DNA of 53,172 nucleotides. It comes from WLMZ01 sp037139095 (GTDB lineage Bacteria > Actinomycetota > Acidimicrobiia > Acidimicrobiales > Ilumatobacteraceae). The stretch is from assembly GCA_037139095.1 (NCBI GenBank), contig JBAXHD010000016.1, forward strand, positions 1 to 53,172, given 5' to 3'. A program made the translations under genes and the position numbers. Of the stretch, positions 49,882 through 53,172 are shown piece by piece. How positions within the stretch are numbered: the stretch's first letter is position 1; the number at the start of each line of letters is the position of its first letter. The notes beneath the pieces were generated by a model. That model searched no databases and was not told where the DNA came from. It saw only the letters and a list, made by a program, of their open reading frames with translations.

Positions 49882-50397
49882 ATGATTCCAAACGCGAACA
49901 CCGAACTTGTCGATGTTGTCGACGAAGACGATCACGTGATTCGTGTGGTCACGCGTGCCGAGATGCGCGCAAAAAGGCTTCGCCATCGCGGCGTGTTTAT
50001 TGCGGTGCAACACAGCGACGGCCGGCTGTTGGTTCATCAACGCAGTTACTCCAAAGATGTGTGTCCTGGCTTGTGGGACATTGCCGTGGGGGGTGTTGTT
50101 GCTTCTGGAGAGAACTATGACACCGCAGCGGTTCGCGAGCTCGCCGAAGAAGTTGGGGTCACTCACGTAGTGCCAACTCTCTTGGGTGAAGGTTCGTTCA
50201 GCGACGAATCCTTCGTGCTCAACGCGCGTTGTTATCGCGTGGTGTGTGACGGCCCGTTCCATTTCGCCGATGGCGAGGTGATCTCTGCGCAGTGGGTCAA
50301 TCGTCGCGAGCTTGACGATCTACTCAGAACGCAGGAGGTCATGACAGACAGCGTTGCCTTGCTGTTGACCCAAGGCCTTGTCACCGTCGCCGAGTAG
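49882..50397 (+). CDS. Nudix hydrolase
   Basis: A 171-residue Nudix protein. The Nudix box is GGVVASGENYDTAAVRELAEEVGV, here split by description: the Gly-start, central Glu, REL and EEVG elements are all present. LLVHQRSYSKDVCPGLWDIAVGG before it resembles the isopentenyl-diphosphate-isomerase-like YfcD group. Substrate is likely a nucleoside or isoprenoid diphosphate derivative, undetermined. Starts 15 bp after the ligase stop and may be co-transcribed. Confidence 0.88.
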   Translation: MIPNANTELVDVVDEDDHVIRVVTRAEMRAKRLRHRGVFIAVQHSDGRLLVHQRSYSKDVCPGLWDIAVGGVVASGENYDTAAVRELAEEVGVTHVVPTLLGEGSFSDESFVLNARCYRVVCDGPFHFADGEVISAQWVNRRELDDLLRTQEVMTDSVALLLTQGLVTVAE

Positions 50398-50477
50398 TCC
50401 TCGAAACGCTCAGTCACACGTTTTCCAGTCCGCAGTTGAACGCGCACTCATGGGTCCGTGCAACCGCACCCAATTCA

Positions 50478-50483
50478 AGGAGA
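50478..50483 (+). promoter_or_regulatory. Ribosome-binding site deciding the WXG100 start
   Basis: AAGGAG with a 6-nt spacer to ATG 50490 shows that translation begins there and not at the in-frame ATG 50436, which has no such site. Confidence 0.6.
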
Positions 50484-50489
50484 ATTTCG

Positions 50490-50759
50490 ATGAGCATGTA
50501 CGGCGCCAATCCAGAGCAACTTGCCCGCTTGGGCAGCACCCTGAAGCACCAGATCGACACCATCAACACATTGGTCAGCACGGTCACCTCAGCGCTTGGC
50601 GGCACCACATGGGTGGGTCCGGCCCGCGATCAATTCGAGGGCGACTGGAACTCAACATTTCGCTCGGCACTCAATCGTCTCGGGCAGGCATTCGATGCCG
50701 CCGGGCAAGATTGCATGCTGCGTTCCCAAGACCTTCAGCGGGTGATGGGCGCCCGCTGA
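50490..50759 (+). CDS. WXG100-family protein
   Basis: An 89-residue helical hairpin protein with the central turn GTTWVGPARDQFEGDW, whose Trp-Val-Gly is the WXG motif. Helix 1 (NPEQLARLGSTLKHQIDTINTL) and helix 2 (FRSALNRLGQAFDAAGQDC) are amphipathic. WXG100 proteins are usually type VII (ESX) secretion substrates; no EccC ATPase or partner gene is present, so this one is an orphan in the window. The usual C-terminal YxxxD/E export signal is not visible. Confidence 0.8.
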   Translation: MSMYGANPEQLARLGSTLKHQIDTINTLVSTVTSALGGTTWVGPARDQFEGDWNSTFRSALNRLGQAFDAAGQDCMLRSQDLQRVMGAR

Positions 50760-50794
50760 TTTCGATTGGGGCAGTTTCGGCCTAGATTTCAGGG

Positions 50795-51031
50795 GTGCTG
50801 CAACTTGAGTTCACCGTCGAACCCTTCGTCGAAGGCCTTCCCGGCCCTCACGTCACTGCTGCAGTGTCGGCCGCTGAAGCTGTGGGGGCCACCGTCGAGT
50901 TCGGCCCGTTCGGTTCGAGTTGTACGGCATCTACAGAGGCAATGCCGTTGGTGATCTCCGAACTCGTCAGGGCGGCCTTTGCCAATGGCGCTACTCACGT
51001 GACGATGCACGTGGCTCAGAGTTCCACATGA
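50795..51031 (+). CDS. YkoF/MTH1187-like thiamine-binding domain protein
   Basis: A 78-residue ferredoxin-fold protein resembling the thiamine-binding YkoF/DUF77 family: MLQLEFTVEPFVEG, then HVTAAVSAAEAVGATVEFGPFGSSCTA and a final ATHVTMHVAQS. The conserved 'E.gp.gts' region that binds the vitamin is recognisable. GTG start with a poor ribosome-binding site. The stop overlaps the start of an HTH_22 regulator (ATGA), which suggests the two act together, possibly in thiamine-linked sensing. Confidence 0.75.
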   Translation: MLQLEFTVEPFVEGLPGPHVTAAVSAAEAVGATVEFGPFGSSCTASTEAMPLVISELVRAAFANGATHVTMHVAQSST

Positions 51032-51390
51032 GCCTGCCTCGTCATCCGTTGGTGCTTGCGGTGCGCCCCGTGGCCGAGGCGCTCGGTGCAACAGTTCTGC
51101 CAGTGAGCGAACGCGAGCCCAGCGATATTCCGCTGATGTGGGAGGGCGTTGTTGTGGCGGTTGTGCGCCCAGCACCGCTGCATGGGGCACTCGACCGGCT
51201 CATCGAGTCCGTCGAGCGTGAGTTCGGTAGCCCATTGGCCGAACTCGCACGCGAAGACAAGCAGCGCGCCATTCGCTTGCTCGACGAGCGCGGTGCGTTC
51301 ACATTGCGGCGTGCAGTCGAAGACGTAAGTGACTCAATGGGCGTTTCGCGCATCACGGTCTACAACTACCTCAACGCCATTCACCGCTAG
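51028..51390 (+). CDS. HTH_22 (YheO-type) DNA-binding protein, short form
   Basis: A 120-residue protein. The C-terminal 55 residues (DKQRAIRLLDERGAFTLRRA and VSDSMGVSRITVYNYLNAI) match the HTH_22 domain of YheO-like regulators. The N-terminal 60 residues are too short for the YheO PAS domain and are of unknown fold. It is translationally coupled to the thiamine-binding protein upstream. ATG 51028 is chosen over the in-frame codon at 50920, which lies inside that gene. Confidence 0.72.
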   Translation: MSLPRHPLVLAVRPVAEALGATVLPVSEREPSDIPLMWEGVVVAVVRPAPLHGALDRLIESVEREFGSPLAELAREDKQRAIRLLDERGAFTLRRAVEDVSDSMGVSRITVYNYLNAIHR

Positions 51391-51396
51391 GCCGCG

Positions 51397-52635
51397 ATGC
51401 AGCAGCAGTTCGCGGCGGTGCGCACTGGCCGACTTGTTATCGATCGGCTCACGGCAGACGACATCGCAGCGCTTCTCGAATTCAAGAACGATCAGGCGGT
51501 AGCGCAGCACCAGGCATGGTCGATGCCGTTCACTGCCGACGCGGCCCGCCATCTCATCGCGGGCACGGTCGGTCAAACACTTGCCGACGGCGGACAACTC
51601 GCGGTTCGTGATCTGTCGGGTCGCCTGATCGGCGATCTCATGGTTGCGCCTGTGGCCGGAGTTGCTCACGCTGTCGAGTTGGGCATCACGTTGGCCGCGC
51701 CATTCCATGGTCAGGGCTTCGCAAGCGAAGCGGTGCGTGCTGTTGTCGACGCACTGTTCGCTAGCGCCGAGATTCATAAGGTCATTGCTCACGTCTCGGT
51801 TGCCAACGATCGCAGCCTGAAGCTTTTTGACCGCAACGGATTTCGTCGCGAGGGGCACCTGCGTGATTCGTACCCCACACGTGATGGGGTGCTCATCGAC
51901 GAGATCCTGTTCGGCTTCACTCGGCTCGATCTCACCCGTGCGGGGTCGCGATACGACGTGGTGGCGTTCGACGCCGACGACACGCTGTGGCACAGCGAAG
52001 ACACGTTCTTCGCTGCCGAGCAAACATTTATCGAACTCGTTACGCCATTTGTAGACGCTGGCGTCAACGTGAAAGAAGCGCTCACAGCCACAGAGCGGCG
52101 CAACATGCACATCCTCGGATACGGCGTGAAGGCATTTGGTTTGTCGATGCTCGAGTGTGCAGCGATGCTTGCGCCCGATCGACTTCCGGCGTCGGTGGTC
52201 ACCCGACTCGGCGAAGTGATTCGTGCGATGTTGCTCGATCCGGTTCGGCTGCTGCCCGATGTTGCCAGCGTGCTCGAACAGGTAGGGGCAACGCATCGGC
52301 TTGTGCTCATCACCAAGGGCGACCTCATTCACCAGACCGCAAAGGTCGAGACCAGCGGCCTCGCCCATCACTTCGAGCAGGTCGAAATCGTGATGGAAAA
52401 AGACGTGGCAACGTATGCGCGCATCATCAACAAGTTGGGCGTTTTACCCGAGCGTTTCTGCATGGTTGGCAACTCGCTCCGCAGCGATGTGTTGCCGGTG
52501 CTCACGCTTGGGGGCAGTGGAGTTCACGTCCCGTACCCCTTGCTGTGGGAACTCGAACATGCGCCGCACGATCATGGACACACGGTTGTCGAGCTCGAGT
52601 CGCTCACGCATTTGCCGCAGTGGCTCGCTCAATAG
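51397..52635 (+). CDS. Fusion of GNAT acetyltransferase and HAD hydrolase
   Basis: A 412-residue two-domain protein. Residues 1 to about 180 are a RimJ/RimL-like GNAT domain (RTGRLVIDRLTADDIAALLEF, AHAVELGITLAAPFHGQGFASEAVRAVVD, ANDRSLKLFDRNGFRREG). From about 187 a HAD phosphatase begins: VVAFDADDTLWHSE (motif I), VLITKGD (motif II, Thr), Lys in VEIVMEKDVATY, and MVGNSLRSDVLP (motif IV). The frame is continuous with no internal start signal at the junction, so it is a true fusion. Starts 6 bp after the HTH_22 stop. Confidence 0.87.
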   Translation: MQQQFAAVRTGRLVIDRLTADDIAALLEFKNDQAVAQHQAWSMPFTADAARHLIAGTVGQTLADGGQLAVRDLSGRLIGDLMVAPVAGVAHAVELGITLAAPFHGQGFASEAVRAVVDALFASAEIHKVIAHVSVANDRSLKLFDRNGFRREGHLRDSYPTRDGVLIDEILFGFTRLDLTRAGSRYDVVAFDADDTLWHSEDTFFAAEQTFIELVTPFVDAGVNVKEALTATERRNMHILGYGVKAFGLSMLECAAMLAPDRLPASVVTRLGEVIRAMLLDPVRLLPDVASVLEQVGATHRLVLITKGDLIHQTAKVETSGLAHHFEQVEIVMEKDVATYARIINKLGVLPERFCMVGNSLRSDVLPVLTLGGSGVHVPYPLLWELEHAPHDHGHTVVELESLTHLPQWLAQ

Positions 52636-52647
52636 CGGCTCGACAAA

Positions 52648-53172
52648 TCAGAGGCGGCGAAGCTTCACATCGGTGACCCGATGGTCGGCACCCTTGCGCA
52701 ACACCAGCGAGGCACGATCGCGAGTTGGCTCGATGTTCTCTCGCAGGTTTCGTCCGTTGATCTCGCGCCAGATAAACCGCGCCGTCTCAACGGCCTCTTC
52801 GTGAGTGAGCGCCGCGTAGTGCTGAAAGAAGCTGTCGGGATTCTGAAACACGGTTTCGCGCAGCGTAAGAAAGCGCTGCACGTACCAACCCTCGATGTCG
52901 CTTTCGAGCGCATCGACATAGATGCTGAAGTCGAAGTAGTCGCTGACGAACTCGTTGGTCTCTGTGCCCACTTGCAACACGTTGAGCCCCTCGAGGATCA
53001 AGATGTCGGGCTGAGCAATCTCTACATCGTCGCCTTCGACGATGTCGTACACCACGTGGCTATACACCGGAGCAGTGACCACGGGTGCGCCGCTTTTGAG
53101 TTCGCGGAGAAACTGCAGCAGTCGCTTGGTGTCGTAACTTTCGGGGAAGCCCTTGCGGTTCATAATGCCGCG
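52648..53172 (-). CDS. coaA: Type I pantothenate kinase, C-terminal part (runs off the window)
   Basis: The C-terminal 174 residues of bacterial pantothenate kinase; the frame is open to the last base, so the N-terminal P-loop part lies beyond the window. Visible blocks: MNRKGFPESYDTKRLLQFL, VTAPVYSHVVYDI, DILILEGLNVLQ, and FIWREINGRNLRENIEPTR, all characteristic of CoaA. The enzyme phosphorylates pantothenate, the first step to coenzyme A. It is convergent with the GNAT-HAD gene across 12 bp. Confidence 0.95.
   Translation of the reverse strand, partial: RGIMNRKGFPESYDTKRLLQFLRELKSGAPVVTAPVYSHVVYDIVEGDDVEIAQPDILILEGLNVLQVGTETNEFVSDYFDFSIYVDALESDIEGWYVQRFLTLRETVFQNPDSFFQHYAALTHEEAVETARFIWREINGRNLRENIEPTRDRASLVLRKGADHRVTDVKLRRL

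Noticed and set aside
51334..52371. 345-codon minus-strand open frame opposite the GNAT-HAD gene
   Set aside because: Shadow of a real gene; no start signal and a low-complexity, Arg/His-rich translation.
1..53172. CRISPR arrays, insertion sequences, prophage or plasmid genes
   Set aside because: I looked for direct-repeat arrays, transposase or integrase motifs and replication genes and saw none.

Overview
This window is dense, moderately high-GC bacterial chromosome. I place it in the Actinomycetota, most likely a free-living Acidimicrobiia-type organism. The lineage markers are an S-(hydroxymethyl)mycothiol dehydrogenase paired with its MBL hydrolase (mycothiol is made only by Actinomycetota), an SCO6745-family protein, a WXG100 protein, an F420/LLM-type oxidoreductase, a thiolase plus OB-fold (DUF35) acyl-CoA pair and an LPxTG surface protein. 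I saw no insertion sequence, phage gene, integrase or CRISPR array. Genes are tightly packed, with many 4-nt stop/start overlaps.

Layout. 0-4.6 kb: end of a probable cation/proton antiporter, an LLM oxidoreductase, the Fe-S repair protein Ric, and a minus-strand operon SCO6745-PhyH-PhyH. 4.7-7.9 kb: two tRNA-Ser genes, a lipoprotein and a secreted protein, a LysM/lytic-transglycosylase-like protein, tRNA-Arg and a terminator. 8.4-28.0 kb: the most distinctive part. A TetR regulator is divergent from two successive, translationally coupled gene trains. The first holds an acyl-CoA ligase, a class III aminotransferase, a class V PLP enzyme, aminopeptidase N, an M81/MlrC-like peptidase, an asparaginase and an S12 serine hydrolase. 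The second holds a peptide ABC binding protein, two permeases, a second S12 hydrolase, an M20 hydrolase, a COG3375 GNAT and an N-acylamino-acid racemase/OSBS-like enolase. Almost the same 17-bp palindrome (CTTGTACGGTGTACAAG and a one-base variant) precedes each train, so I infer one TetR-controlled regulon for uptake and breakdown of unusual peptides, probably containing D- or beta-amino acids.

28-35.3 kb: acetyltransferase, class III nucleotide cyclase, M23 lipoprotein, PlsC, an LPxTG protein, an RlmI-like methyltransferase, and the mycothiol-dependent formaldehyde detoxification pair. 35.3-39.4 kb: an M20D amidohydrolase, then a three-gene flavin electron-transfer module (ferric-reductase-like membrane oxidoreductase, exported FMN-binding protein, ApbE flavinyltransferase). 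39.4-44.8 kb: RF3, HAD phosphatase, GNAT, an omega-amidase/aminotransferase pair and cytidine deaminase. 44.8-49.9 kb: thiolase, Cys-less HMG-CoA-synthase-like/OB-fold protein, a two-repeat hypothetical protein and a FadD-type ligase, with a palindrome in the divergent gap. 49.9-53.2 kb: Nudix, WXG100, a YkoF-like thiamine-binding protein coupled to an HTH_22 regulator, a GNAT-HAD fusion, and the C-terminal part of pantothenate kinase running off the window.

All functional calls come from reading motifs and translations by eye; no database search was run.
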